From Chloroflexota bacterium (GTDB lineage: Bacteria > Chloroflexota > UBA11872), in NCBI GenBank assembly GCA_028875175.1, contig JAPPFO010000073.1, positions 1 through 17,170 of the forward strand: a stretch of DNA of 17,170 bases, in the 5' to 3' direction. Positions 7,757 through 14,232 of the stretch are shown here, one piece after another (position 1 is the first letter of the stretch; every line of letters begins with the position of its first letter). Below the pieces are notes generated by a model that was not told the DNA's origin, did not search any database, and was given only the letters and a program-made list of their open reading frames with translations. A program made the position numbers and the translations under genes.

Positions 7757-8773
7757 TCATTCGCGCGTCTTGGGGAGCCAGTCCATCATGCTGCGGAGCT
7801 CGCGGCCCACCACTTCAACGGGGTGTTCAAGGTCGCGGTTCCGAAGCGCATTATACGCGGGACGTCCGGCCTGGTTCTCGAGAATCCAGCGACGGGCGAA
7901 CTCGCCGTTCTGGACATCCTCCAGGATGCCCTGCATGGCTTTCCGCGAGTTGTCGTCGACCACGCGCGGACCCGAGACCAGGTCGCCGAACTCGGCCGTG
8001 TCGCTGATCGAGTAGCGCATGTAGCTGATCCCGCCCTGGTAGATCAGGTCCACGATCAGCTTCAGCTCGTGCAGGCACTCGAAGTAGGCGAGACGCGGAT
8101 CGTAGCCCGCGTCCACCAGGGTCTCGAACGCAGTCTTGATCAGCGCGGTGGTGCCGCCGCACAGGACAGCCTGCTCGCCGAAGAGGTCGGTTTCGGTCTC
8201 GTCCTTGAAGGTGGTCTCAATCAGGCCGGCCTTGGCACAGCCGATGCTCTTGGCGTAGGACAGCGCGACGTCACGCGCACGGCCGGTGGCGTCCTGGTGG
8301 ATCGCAACCAGGCCCGGAACGCCCACGCCCTCGACAAACAGGTCGCGCAGGACGTGCCCCGGACCCTTGGGCGCCACCATGGCCACGTCCACCTCGGCGG
8401 GCGGATTGATCTGGCCGTAGTGAATATTGAATCCGTGCGCGAAGAGAATCATGTGTCCCGGGCGCAGGACCGGCACGATCTGCTCCTCGTAGACCTGCGG
8501 CTGATCCTGGTCCGGCAGGGCCAGCATGACGGCTTCCGAAGCGTCGACGGCTTCGGCGACGTCGAGGACCAATAGGTCCTCCGACTCGGCGCGGGCGCGC
8601 GAGGGGCTGCCCGGGCGCAGGCCGACGACCACGTCGGCGTCGGAGTCGCGCAGGTTGAGCGCGTGCGCGTGCCCCTGGCTGCCGTACCCCAGGACCGCGA
8701 CCCGCTTGCCCTGCAACTCGTCGGCCGTGATGTCGGCCTCGTAAAGCACCTTGCTATCCACGCGCACGTCCAT
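7757..8773 (-). CDS. ilvC: Ketol-acid reductoisomerase, class I (short form)
   Basis: 338 residues, the short class I form. It isomerises and reduces acetolactate (valine/leucine) or acetohydroxybutyrate (isoleucine) with NADPH and Mg2+. The nucleotide-binding loop is VLGYGSQGHAHALNLRDS (about 28-44). The following segment, GLRPGSPSRARAE, has arginines and serines suited to the NADPH 2'-phosphate. Metal and active-site residues are D196 and E200 in TETDLFGEQAVLCGG, E232 and E236 in YFECLHELKLIVDLIYQGG, and probably S257. The start codon lies within the last codons of ilvN (20-base overlap) and has only weak ribosome-binding sequence, so coupling to ilvN is likely. It takes the product of the IlvBN enzyme encoded immediately upstream. 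Confidence 0.96.
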   Translation of the reverse strand: MDVRVDSKVLYEADITADELQGKRVAVLGYGSQGHAHALNLRDSDADVVVGLRPGSPSRARAESEDLLVLDVAEAVDASEAVMLALPDQDQPQVYEEQIVPVLRPGHMILFAHGFNIHYGQINPPAEVDVAMVAPKGPGHVLRDLFVEGVGVPGLVAIHQDATGRARDVALSYAKSIGCAKAGLIETTFKDETETDLFGEQAVLCGGTTALIKTAFETLVDAGYDPRLAYFECLHELKLIVDLIYQGGISYMRYSISDTAEFGDLVSGPRVVDDNSRKAMQGILEDVQNGEFARRWILENQAGRPAYNALRNRDLEHPVEVVGRELRSMMDWLPKTRE

Positions 8774-9272
8774 TCCGGGGGCCGACGTCGTCGCGCGCGA
8801 TGGCGATCACGCCGGTTCGGGAGATTTCCTCGATCGGGTACTCGGTTATCACATCCAGGAACCGGTCGATCTTGGACTGAGCGCCGGTCATCTGCACGAT
8901 CATGGAGGTCTTGCTCACGTCCACGATTTCGCCGCGGAAGATATCGGTGATCTCGGCCAGGCCCGGCCGCTCGGTGGCCTTGACGCGCACCTTGATCATG
9001 GCGAGTTCGCGACTGACGGCGGGAGCGCCGGTCAGATTCCGGACCGAGACGACCTCGACCAGCTTATAGAGCTGCTTCTCGCACTGCTTGACTTCTTCCG
9101 CCGAGCCTTCGACGGCGATCGTCATGCGCGAGTAACCCGGCTCCTCGGAGTGCCCAACGGCCAGGCTGGCGATGTTGAAGCCGCGCCGACGAAAGAGGCT
9201 GGCCACGCGGGTCAGGACACCCGGATGGTCGGCCACGGTGGCGACCAGCGTGTGGGTTTCGGTCCCGTTCAT
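8754..9272 (-). CDS. ilvN: Acetolactate synthase, small (regulatory) subunit
   Basis: 172 residues, the long (ilvH-like) regulatory form. An N-terminal ACT domain (about 5-77) starts LVATVADHPGVLTRVASLFRR and continues GFNIASLAVGHSEEPGYSRM, the standard valine-binding region of AHAS small subunits. The C-terminal half contains QLYKLVEVVSVRNLTG, RELAMIKVRV and FRGEIVDVSKTSMIVQMTG, typical of the second domain that stimulates the catalytic subunit. Its ATG overlaps the ilvB stop as ATGA, and GAGGA precedes it at suitable spacing. The last 20 bases overlap ilvC. It should confer valine feedback inhibition on IlvB. Confidence 0.95.
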   Translation of the reverse strand: MNGTETHTLVATVADHPGVLTRVASLFRRRGFNIASLAVGHSEEPGYSRMTIAVEGSAEEVKQCEKQLYKLVEVVSVRNLTGAPAVSRELAMIKVRVKATERPGLAEITDIFRGEIVDVSKTSMIVQMTGAQSKIDRFLDVITEYPIEEISRTGVIAIARDDVGPRNGRARG

Positions 9273-10999
9273 CGCGGGTCCTCGATCACGCTGTTCACAC
9301 CGGTGCCCGGCACGATCATGGGGTAGACGTTCTCCACCCGGTCCACGTGGAGGTCCAGCACCACGGGCCCGTCGTATTCGTGTGCCATGGCGATGGCGTC
9401 CTTCATTTCGTCACGCGAACTCGTGCCCACGCCGTGCAGTCCGAACGCCTGGGCGACCTTGGCGAAGTCCGGGTTGTCCAGGAACGCGCCCATGTAGCGG
9501 CCTTCGTAGAAGAACTCCTGCCACTGGCGGATCATGCCCAGGTGCGCGTTGTTGAGCACCGCGACCTTTACGTTGATGCCCTCGGCGGCCAGCGTGTTGA
9601 ACTCCTGGATGTTGATCAGCAAGCCGCCGTCGCCGGTGACGCACCAGACGTCTTGCGACTCGTCCGCCAGCTTGACGCCCATGGCGGCCGGCAGGGCATA
9701 GCCCATCGGCCCCAGTCCGCCGGCGCTGAAGAACATGCGCGGGCGCTCGTACCAGAAGTGCTGCGATGCCCACATCTGGTTCTGGCCCACGTCGGCGATG
9801 ACGCGCGCTTCGCCGCCCGAGATGTCGTAGATCGCCCGCACGACTTCCTGCGGCAGCACGGAGTCGGGGCTGTCGGGGATCTTGAGGGAGGGGTGGTCGC
9901 GCCGCCAGCCGTTCATCTGGTCCAGCCAGGGCGTGCGGTCGCGCGATTCGATCAGGGGCAACAGTTTCTGCAGGGTGAGTTTCAGGTCGCCGACGATCGG
10001 CACGTCGGTCTCCAGGACCTTGCCGATCTCGGCCGGGTCGATGTCGATGTGCACAACCTTGGCGCCCGGCCCGAACTCGTCCTCCTTGCCCACGGCCCGG
10101 TCGTCGAAGCGGGTGCCCAGGCCGATGATGCAGTCGGTCTGACGCATCGAGAAGTTGGCGTAGGCCAGGCCGTGCATGCCGAGCATCCCGAAGGAAAGCG
10201 GATGCGTCTCGGGGAACGTGCCCACGCCATGCAGCGTGCTGACCACCGGGATGCTGCCGCGCGTGGCTAGCTGCAGCAGCTCCTCGGCGGCTCCGGAAAT
10301 ATCGATGCCGTGGCCGGCCATGATGATCGGGCGCTCGGACGCATTGATGACCTCGGCCGCTTTGCGAACCATGCGGGCGTTGCCGACCTTGGACGGGCGG
10401 TAGCCGCGCAGGTTCACCTGGTCGGGCGCGGTCTCAGTAGTGGTTTCCAGGAAGACGTCCTTAGGAATGTCGACGTGAACCGGGCCCGGACGGCCGGTGG
10501 AGGCCAGGTGGAAGGCTTCCGACATCACGCGCGGCAAGTCGTCAACGTCCATCACCAGGTAGCTGTGCTTGGTGATCGGAATGGAGATGCCGGTGACGTC
10601 GGCTTCCTGGAAGGCGTCGGAGCCGATGGCCGGACGGGCCACCTGGCCGGTGATGTAGACCACGCCCACAGAGTCCATGATGTCGTTGGCCATGCAGGTG
10701 ACCATGTTGGTGGCGCCCGGGCCGGAGGTGCTGGTGGCCACGCCGACCTTGCCGGTGGCCCGCGCGTAACCGTTGGCGGCGAAGCCGGCGGCCTGTTCGT
10801 GCCGGATCAGGACGTGCCGGATGCGGTCCTGGTAGTGGTAGAGGGAGTCATAGAACGGCAGCGAGGCGCCGCCCGGCATCCCAAAGATGACGTCGACGCC
10901 GGCAGCGAGCATGGCGTCGCACACCACCTCGCCGCCGGTACGCGGCGTGCCGGGTGCGGCGGTGGAACCGTTGGTGGATTGGCCGTTGGTCGCGGACAT
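9269..10999 (-). CDS. ilvB: Acetolactate synthase, large (catalytic) subunit
   Basis: 576 residues from the chosen ATG. This thiamine-diphosphate and FAD enzyme condenses two pyruvates, or pyruvate with 2-oxobutyrate, at the head of branched-chain amino acid synthesis. The catalytic glutamate is E68 in IRHEQAAGFAANGYARATG, preceded by GVDVIFGMPGGASLPFYD. TSGPGATN follows, and the ThDP/Mg motif GDGGLLINIQEFNTL with downstream AVLNN lies in the C-terminal third. The first ~22 residues are a low-complexity Ser/Thr/Gly/Asn leader before the conserved fold. The frame is open to 11128, but the ATG at 10999 has AGGAG nine bases upstream and is the natural start. It is the first gene after the T-box leader, so the leader should set expression of the whole operon. 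Confidence 0.96.
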   Translation of the reverse strand: MSATNGQSTNGSTAAPGTPRTGGEVVCDAMLAAGVDVIFGMPGGASLPFYDSLYHYQDRIRHVLIRHEQAAGFAANGYARATGKVGVATSTSGPGATNMVTCMANDIMDSVGVVYITGQVARPAIGSDAFQEADVTGISIPITKHSYLVMDVDDLPRVMSEAFHLASTGRPGPVHVDIPKDVFLETTTETAPDQVNLRGYRPSKVGNARMVRKAAEVINASERPIIMAGHGIDISGAAEELLQLATRGSIPVVSTLHGVGTFPETHPLSFGMLGMHGLAYANFSMRQTDCIIGLGTRFDDRAVGKEDEFGPGAKVVHIDIDPAEIGKVLETDVPIVGDLKLTLQKLLPLIESRDRTPWLDQMNGWRRDHPSLKIPDSPDSVLPQEVVRAIYDISGGEARVIADVGQNQMWASQHFWYERPRMFFSAGGLGPMGYALPAAMGVKLADESQDVWCVTGDGGLLINIQEFNTLAAEGINVKVAVLNNAHLGMIRQWQEFFYEGRYMGAFLDNPDFAKVAQAFGLHGVGTSSRDEMKDAIAMAHEYDGPVVLDLHVDRVENVYPMIVPGTGVNSVIEDPR

Positions 11000-11188
11000 G
11001 TCGTGGGTCTCCTGGAGAGTCGTGGAAAGAGGTGTCGTCGTGTCTGCTGGGGAAACGCGGAGACGGCGGCTAGGCGGCGTCCCCGTCGGGTACCGCGACC
11101 GCGTAAACCTGAGCGCGCGCAATCTCACGCCTCTGCGTGCTGCGTCTCACCGCTCTGTATCCTTCGCGTCGGCCGGCTTTCCGGCAAC
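11000..11188 (-). other. Untranslated spacer between T-box terminator and ilvB
   Basis: About 190 bases of leader follow the terminator before ilvB. I see no coding potential with family resemblance. An imperfect 20-base palindrome (16 of 20 positions symmetric) centres on CTAG at 11062-11081, and a short GCCGG/CCGGC stem lies just past the terminator T-run. The ilvB ribosome-binding site AGGAG is near 11010. No function is assigned to the rest. Confidence 0.4.
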
Positions 11189-11215
11189 AAAAAACCCGTC
11201 CCTCACAGGGACGGG
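11189..11215 (-). terminator. Intrinsic terminator of the T-box leader
   Basis: On the minus strand CCCGTCCCT (11215-11207), a GTG loop, and AGGGACGGG (11203-11195) form a perfect 9-bp stem followed by six T residues (11194-11189). The 5' half contains CGTCCCT, which in T-boxes also pairs with the antiterminator, so the hairpin is one of two exclusive folds. Confidence 0.92.
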
Positions 11216-11413
11216 CTGTAACCCGCGGTACCACCCCGCTTGCCCGGTCAGACGACCGAACCGCTTCGTTACCCGATTACGGCGGGCACCGGACCGGCCT
11301 ACCAGCATCTTCCTTCAACCGGTCGGCTCGGGGGCGACCTTCGGCCTTGAGAACCCGCCGGCTCACACCATCTCCGGCTCGCTCGGGGTTCTCGGGAGGC
11401 CTACTCCTCCCCG
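11189..11413 (-). promoter_or_regulatory. T-box riboswitch leader controlling the ilv-leu operon
   Basis: A tRNA-sensing leader read on the minus strand. The T-box core AGCGGGGTGGTACCGCGGG lies at about 11240-11222 and includes the TGGT bulge bases that pair with the tRNA 3' end. Stem I can be built: CGGGG (11413-11409) with CCCCG (11333-11329); the specifier loop with AGTA (11405-11402) opposite GAA (11342-11340); then GGCCT/AGGCC, GAGAACCC/GGGTTCTC, and a distal GCCGG/CCGGC stem enclosing a GGTGTGAG loop. The most sensible specifier is GTC (11338-11336, valine), followed by a purine; read directly after GAA the triplet would be GGT (glycine), which fits the operon poorly. Uncharged tRNA should favour the antiterminator and let transcription reach ilvB. 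T-box identity is near certain; the specifier is inferred. Confidence 0.93.
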
Positions 11414-11422
11414 TCAACGCCT

Positions 11423-11494
11423 TTGCGCTGTGTGCATTGTGCCTCGGAGTCGCGACAGGCGTGACTGACCGAGCGCGCAATGCGCACAGCGCAA
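11423..11494. repeat. Long inverted repeat just upstream of the T-box
   Basis: The left arm is at 11423-11447 (begins TTGCGCTGTGTGCATTGTGC) and the right arm at 11469-11494. The arms are complementary over about 25 bp with two mismatches and a one-base bulge, around a 21-base loop. There is no T-run on either side, and the flanking genes diverge, so it is not a terminator for them. It ends about 10 bases before Stem I and must overlap the leader's promoter or 5' end. It may be an operator or cruciform, part of the nascent RNA, or a small interspersed repeat. Confidence 0.75.
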
Positions 11495-11590
11495 CCGTAA
11501 CAACGCCCGGTGATTGCGGCAAGAGATTTCCAGGGCGCAGGTTTTCTTGGCTGTGGAGCGGCGACTGGCGCTCTTGCGCGGACGCCTGCG

Positions 11591-11596
11591 CATAAT
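11591..11596 (+). promoter_or_regulatory. -10 box of a probable leaderless promoter for the exonuclease gene
   Basis: CATAAT (5 of 6 matches to TATAAT) ends five bases before the ATG at 11602, and no Shine-Dalgarno precedes that ATG. The expected transcription start falls at the start codon, which is the arrangement of leaderless genes. No good -35 box is visible at 16-18 bases. Confidence 0.45.
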
Positions 11597-11601
11597 GCGG
11601 G

Positions 11602-12234
11602 ATGCGCGACCGGACCGATCAATCCGCGGCCGACGGGCGGTATGTCGTCTTTGACCTGGAGACGCTGTACTTGAGCCATGAGGTTCGCGGCGGCTGGCGG
11701 AACATCAAGGACTTTGGGCTGGCCGTCGGCGTCACGATTGATGAGCACGGCCGGCAGCACGTCTGGCAGGAGCCGGACGCGCAGGATCTGATCGACTACC
11801 TGGCCGGGCATCCGCGCGTGGTCGGGTTTAACTCGCGGCGCTTCGACCTTACGGTGCTGTCGGCGTATGGCGACGTGTCCGGGCTACGCGAGCGCTCGTT
11901 TGACGTGTTGCTGGAACTCCAATCAGTCACCGGCCGTCGCAAGGGCATGCGGTTGCAGGACATCGCCGGCGCCATGTTCGGCGAAGCCAAGTCGCTCAGC
12001 GACGGCACCGAAGCGGTCCACTTGTGGCGAACCGGGCGGCACGAGGACCGCCGTCGCGTGATCGACTACTGCGCCCAGGACGTGCACCTGACCAAGCGCA
12101 TCCTGGAGTTCGGCGTGGACAACGGCTACGTCTTGGTGCCGGTGCCGAATCTGCGCCGGGGTCATTCACAGGTGCCCGCCGAGGTGCCGGTGGAATGGGG
12201 CCGGGACGACGCGTTTATGCGCGGCCCTCGCTAG
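11602..12234 (+). CDS. Predicted DEDDy-type 3'-5' exonuclease (RNase H-like fold)
   Basis: 210 residues. Three exonuclease motifs are in order: ExoI VFDLET (Asp18, Glu20), ExoII VVGFNSRRFDLTVL (Asp82), and ExoIII YCAQDVHLT (Tyr156, Asp160). The Tyr-x3-Asp form of ExoIII marks the DEDDy subclass. The GFNS..FD pattern resembles stand-alone nucleases and the YprB/RNase H-like group rather than DNA polymerase proofreading subunits. The likely role is metal-dependent 3'-end trimming of DNA or RNA in the cytoplasm; the substrate is unknown. The ~35 residues after motif III are basic and proline-rich with no recognised domain. It is transcribed divergently from the T-box operon and seems to stand alone. 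The ATG lacks a ribosome-binding site but has a -10-like box five bases upstream. Catalytic class is well supported, biological role is not. Confidence 0.85.
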   Translation: MRDRTDQSAADGRYVVFDLETLYLSHEVRGGWRNIKDFGLAVGVTIDEHGRQHVWQEPDAQDLIDYLAGHPRVVGFNSRRFDLTVLSAYGDVSGLRERSFDVLLELQSVTGRRKGMRLQDIAGAMFGEAKSLSDGTEAVHLWRTGRHEDRRRVIDYCAQDVHLTKRILEFGVDNGYVLVPVPNLRRGHSQVPAEVPVEWGRDDAFMRGPR

Positions 12235-12278
12235 CCTCTCGACCAACATCCAGACCTCGAGCTGCGGGCGCCAGGCCC

Positions 12279-12740
12279 CTACATGAATTCGAGAATGGCC
12301 TCGATTTCGACCGGCATGCCGCCGGGGAGTTGGGCCATGCCAACGGCCGAGCGGGCGTGGCGGCCGTTTTCGCCCCAGAGCTCCACGAATAGCTCCGAGT
12401 AACCGTTGATCACCGCCGGCTGGTCGGTGTAGTCGTCGGTGCAGTTGACCATGCCCAGCACTTTGACCACCTGGAGAATCCGATCCAGGTCGCCCAGCGC
12501 CTCTTTGAGCGCGCCGAGATGGGCCACGGCGATGGAGCGGGCGAATTCGGCGGCCTGGGCCGTGTCGTAGTCGCGCCCGACCTTGCCCACCGGGGTGGCG
12601 CCGGTGGCGTCGACGGGTCCGGCGCCCGAGAGGTAGACCAGGTTGCCGCTGATGTTCCAGGGCTTGAGCGGAGCGGTGGGCGGAATGGTTGGGGACGGCA
12701 GCTCGATGCCGAGGTCCGCCAGCTTGCCTTCGATCTTCAT
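12279..12740 (-). CDS. RidA (YjgF/YER057c/UK114) family protein
   Basis: 153 residues, longer than the ~128 of classical RidA, and of the atypical subgroup with an N-terminal extension. The diagnostic C-terminal block is GENGRHARSAVGMAQLPGG followed by VEIEAILEF; Arg130 corresponds to the essential Arg105 of E. coli RidA that salt-bridges the substrate carboxylate. LVYLSGAGPVD (about 34-44) and VVKVLGMVNCTDDY are also family segments. RidA enzymes hydrolyse reactive enamine/imine intermediates released by PLP enzymes; atypical members can have other or unknown substrates. The gene starts 22 bases after the aminotransferase gene and is probably cotranscribed with it. A weak AAAGGGA precedes the ATG. 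Family assignment is sure; the exact reaction is inferred. Confidence 0.9.
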   Translation of the reverse strand: MKIEGKLADLGIELPSPTIPPTAPLKPWNISGNLVYLSGAGPVDATGATPVGKVGRDYDTAQAAEFARSIAVAHLGALKEALGDLDRILQVVKVLGMVNCTDDYTDQPAVINGYSELFVELWGENGRHARSAVGMAQLPGGMPVEIEAILEFM

Positions 12741-12762
12741 GCGTCGGGAATCCCTTTCAGGC

Positions 12763-14088
12763 TTAGTCGCCGAACAAGCCTTCGGCGGCCACGGCGCCGA
12801 TGGCGGTGTCGAAGGCCGCCACGGTCTGCTCGATGTCGGCTTCGGTGTGGGTGGCGCTGGTGAATCCGCCGCCGGAGATGAGGTGCACGCCCTCGTTGAT
12901 CAGCGCCTGGCCCAGCGCGTCGCCGGCGGCTCCGCCGACGCCGCTCTTGGCCGGCTGGCCGCTGAGGCTGATGTGGAAATAGGAGGTTTCGCCGTAGACC
13001 AGGGCGCCGACGTCGTGCCGGTCGAAGGCCTCCTGCAAGCCCTGGCGCAGCTGCTCGCCCAGGGCGTCGATGTGCGCATGTACGTGGCCGTCGGCCAGGA
13101 AGTCCAGCACGGCTGCCCCGGCCGCGGCGGAGACGGGGTTGGCGTTGTAGGTGCCGGGGTGGGCGATGCGCTGGCCGCGGTCCCAGGCGGGGTCGCCGCG
13201 CTTCTCCAGGCGGTCCATGATCTCGGTACGGCCGCCCACGGCCGCTCCCGGCAGGCCGCCGGCCACGATCTTGGCCATGGTGGTCAGGTCCGGGGTCACG
13301 CCGGCCATGACCTGGAAGCCGCCGGGTGACATGCGGAAGCCGGTAACGACCTCGTCCAGGATCAACACGGCGTCGTGCTCGGTCGTCAGGTCGCGCAGGC
13401 CGTGAATGAATGCCGGGTCAACGGGCAGCGCGCCCCAACCGGCGCCGCTGGGCTCCACAATCACCGCGGCCACGTCGCCCTTCGCCAGTTCCTCGCGCAC
13501 GCACTCCAGGTCCGTTGGCAGCGCGGTGATCGTCCCCTGCGTCGCCGCTGGAACGCCGGCGGAGGTCGGGATGTCGTAGGGATCTTCGACACCGATCGTC
13601 GCGTAGTCGTGCCAGCCGTGAAAGTGGCCCTGGAACTTCACGATCCGGTCGCGGCCCGTGTGGGCGCGCGCCAGGCGCATGGCCATGTGGGTGGCCTCGG
13701 TGCCGGAGGAATGGAAGCGGACGCGCTCGATGCTGGGCACGAGGCGCTTGATCTGCTCCGCCCAGCGAATCTCGAGTTCGTGGCCGGCCCCGTAGTGGGT
13801 GCCCATCTCCAGTTGCTCGCGCGCGGCGTCCACGGCCACCGGGTGCCCGTGGCCGAGGATCAACGCGCCATGGCCCATCGTGTAGTCCACGATCTCGTTG
13901 CCGTCCACGTCCCACTTGCGGGCGCCTTTGGCGCGGGCGGTCATGATGGGGAATGGCGCCTGGATGCGCGTGTCGTGCGCCACGCCGCCGGCCAGCGCCT
14001 CGCACGCCCGCGTGCGTAGCGCCGCCGATCCAGGATGCTGGGAAGCGAACGACCGCTCGATCGCGCCGTTGGCGGAGTCGGCGCCCAT
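12763..14088 (-). CDS. Class III PLP-dependent aminotransferase, glutamate-1-semialdehyde aminomutase-like
   Basis: 441 residues. Fold-type I, class III (OAT/GSAM) enzyme. RFHSSGTEATHMAMRLARAH (phosphate-binding SGT at 128-130) and KFQGHFHGWHDYA match the GSAM branch. LILDEVVTGFR holds the PLP-nitrogen Asp245. Lys273 in TMAKIVAGGLPGAAVGG should form the Schiff base, and HPGTYNANPVSAAAG is the standard C-terminal loop. Resemblance is to HemL, but divergence from canonical HemL sequence (FHSSGTEA in place of NSGTEA, GWHDY in place of GHADS) and the pairing with a RidA gene, not heme genes, make a paralogous amino-group transfer more likely than the heme step. The ATG has GGAGG at 7-base spacing. 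It could still be a true GSAM if the genome has no other. Confidence 0.87.
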   Translation of the reverse strand: MGADSANGAIERSFASQHPGSAALRTRACEALAGGVAHDTRIQAPFPIMTARAKGARKWDVDGNEIVDYTMGHGALILGHGHPVAVDAAREQLEMGTHYGAGHELEIRWAEQIKRLVPSIERVRFHSSGTEATHMAMRLARAHTGRDRIVKFQGHFHGWHDYATIGVEDPYDIPTSAGVPAATQGTITALPTDLECVREELAKGDVAAVIVEPSGAGWGALPVDPAFIHGLRDLTTEHDAVLILDEVVTGFRMSPGGFQVMAGVTPDLTTMAKIVAGGLPGAAVGGRTEIMDRLEKRGDPAWDRGQRIAHPGTYNANPVSAAAGAAVLDFLADGHVHAHIDALGEQLRQGLQEAFDRHDVGALVYGETSYFHISLSGQPAKSGVGGAAGDALGQALINEGVHLISGGGFTSATHTEADIEQTVAAFDTAIGAVAAEGLFGD

Positions 14089-14116
14089 AGCGAACCTCCA
14101 GTTGGAAAAGACGAAA

Positions 14117-14130
14117 CCCGCGGTGGCGGG
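14117..14130 (-). other. Short GC hairpin followed by T-rich stretch in the aminotransferase leader
   Basis: CCCGC, a four-base loop, and GCGGG form a 5-bp stem; on the minus strand it is followed by the broken T-rich run TTTCGTCTTTT and then the Shine-Dalgarno of the aminotransferase gene. It looks like a weak attenuator or terminator, but the stem is short and the T-run is interrupted. Confidence 0.25.
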
Positions 14131-14147
14131 CGCTCATGCTGCGTAAC

Positions 14148-14176
14148 AGGTTGAGTGTGCCAGTCCGCCATGTCAA
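14148..14176 (-). promoter_or_regulatory. Possible sigma-70-type promoter for the aminotransferase-ridA pair
   Basis: A perfect -35 hexamer TTGACA (14176-14171) is followed after 17 bases by CAACCT, which matches the -10 consensus poorly (two of six). Placement 60 bases upstream of the aminotransferase ATG is reasonable. Confidence 0.3.
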
Positions 14177-14220
14177 CGCGTCGGACTTCGGCTTGATTCG
14201 CCGCCGCACGGCGCCCCGCG

Positions 14221-14226
14221 TACGCT
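14221..14226 (+). promoter_or_regulatory. -10 box of a probable leaderless promoter for holA
   Basis: TACGCT (TAnnnT pattern) ends six bases before the holA ATG at 14233, and no Shine-Dalgarno is present. Position relative to the start matches that of CATAAT before the exonuclease gene. Confidence 0.35.
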
Positions 14227-14232
14227 GACGCC

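Noticed and set aside
10310..11221. 303-codon plus-strand open frame opposite ilvB and its leader
   Set aside because: It crosses the T-box and antisense of ilvB and shows no recognisable domain.
11436..11441. CACAAT as a -10 box for the T-box operon
   Set aside because: Its position would give a transcription start just before Stem I, but no -35 element is found at 16-18 bases, and it lies inside the inverted repeat arm, so I do not list it as a feature.
11277..11811. Open frames on both strands across the T-box region
   Set aside because: The region is explained by the riboswitch and inverted repeat; the translations are arginine-rich with no family signal.
12235..12278. Possible terminator between exonuclease and ridA
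   Set aside because: No stable stem followed by a T-run in the 44-base gap.
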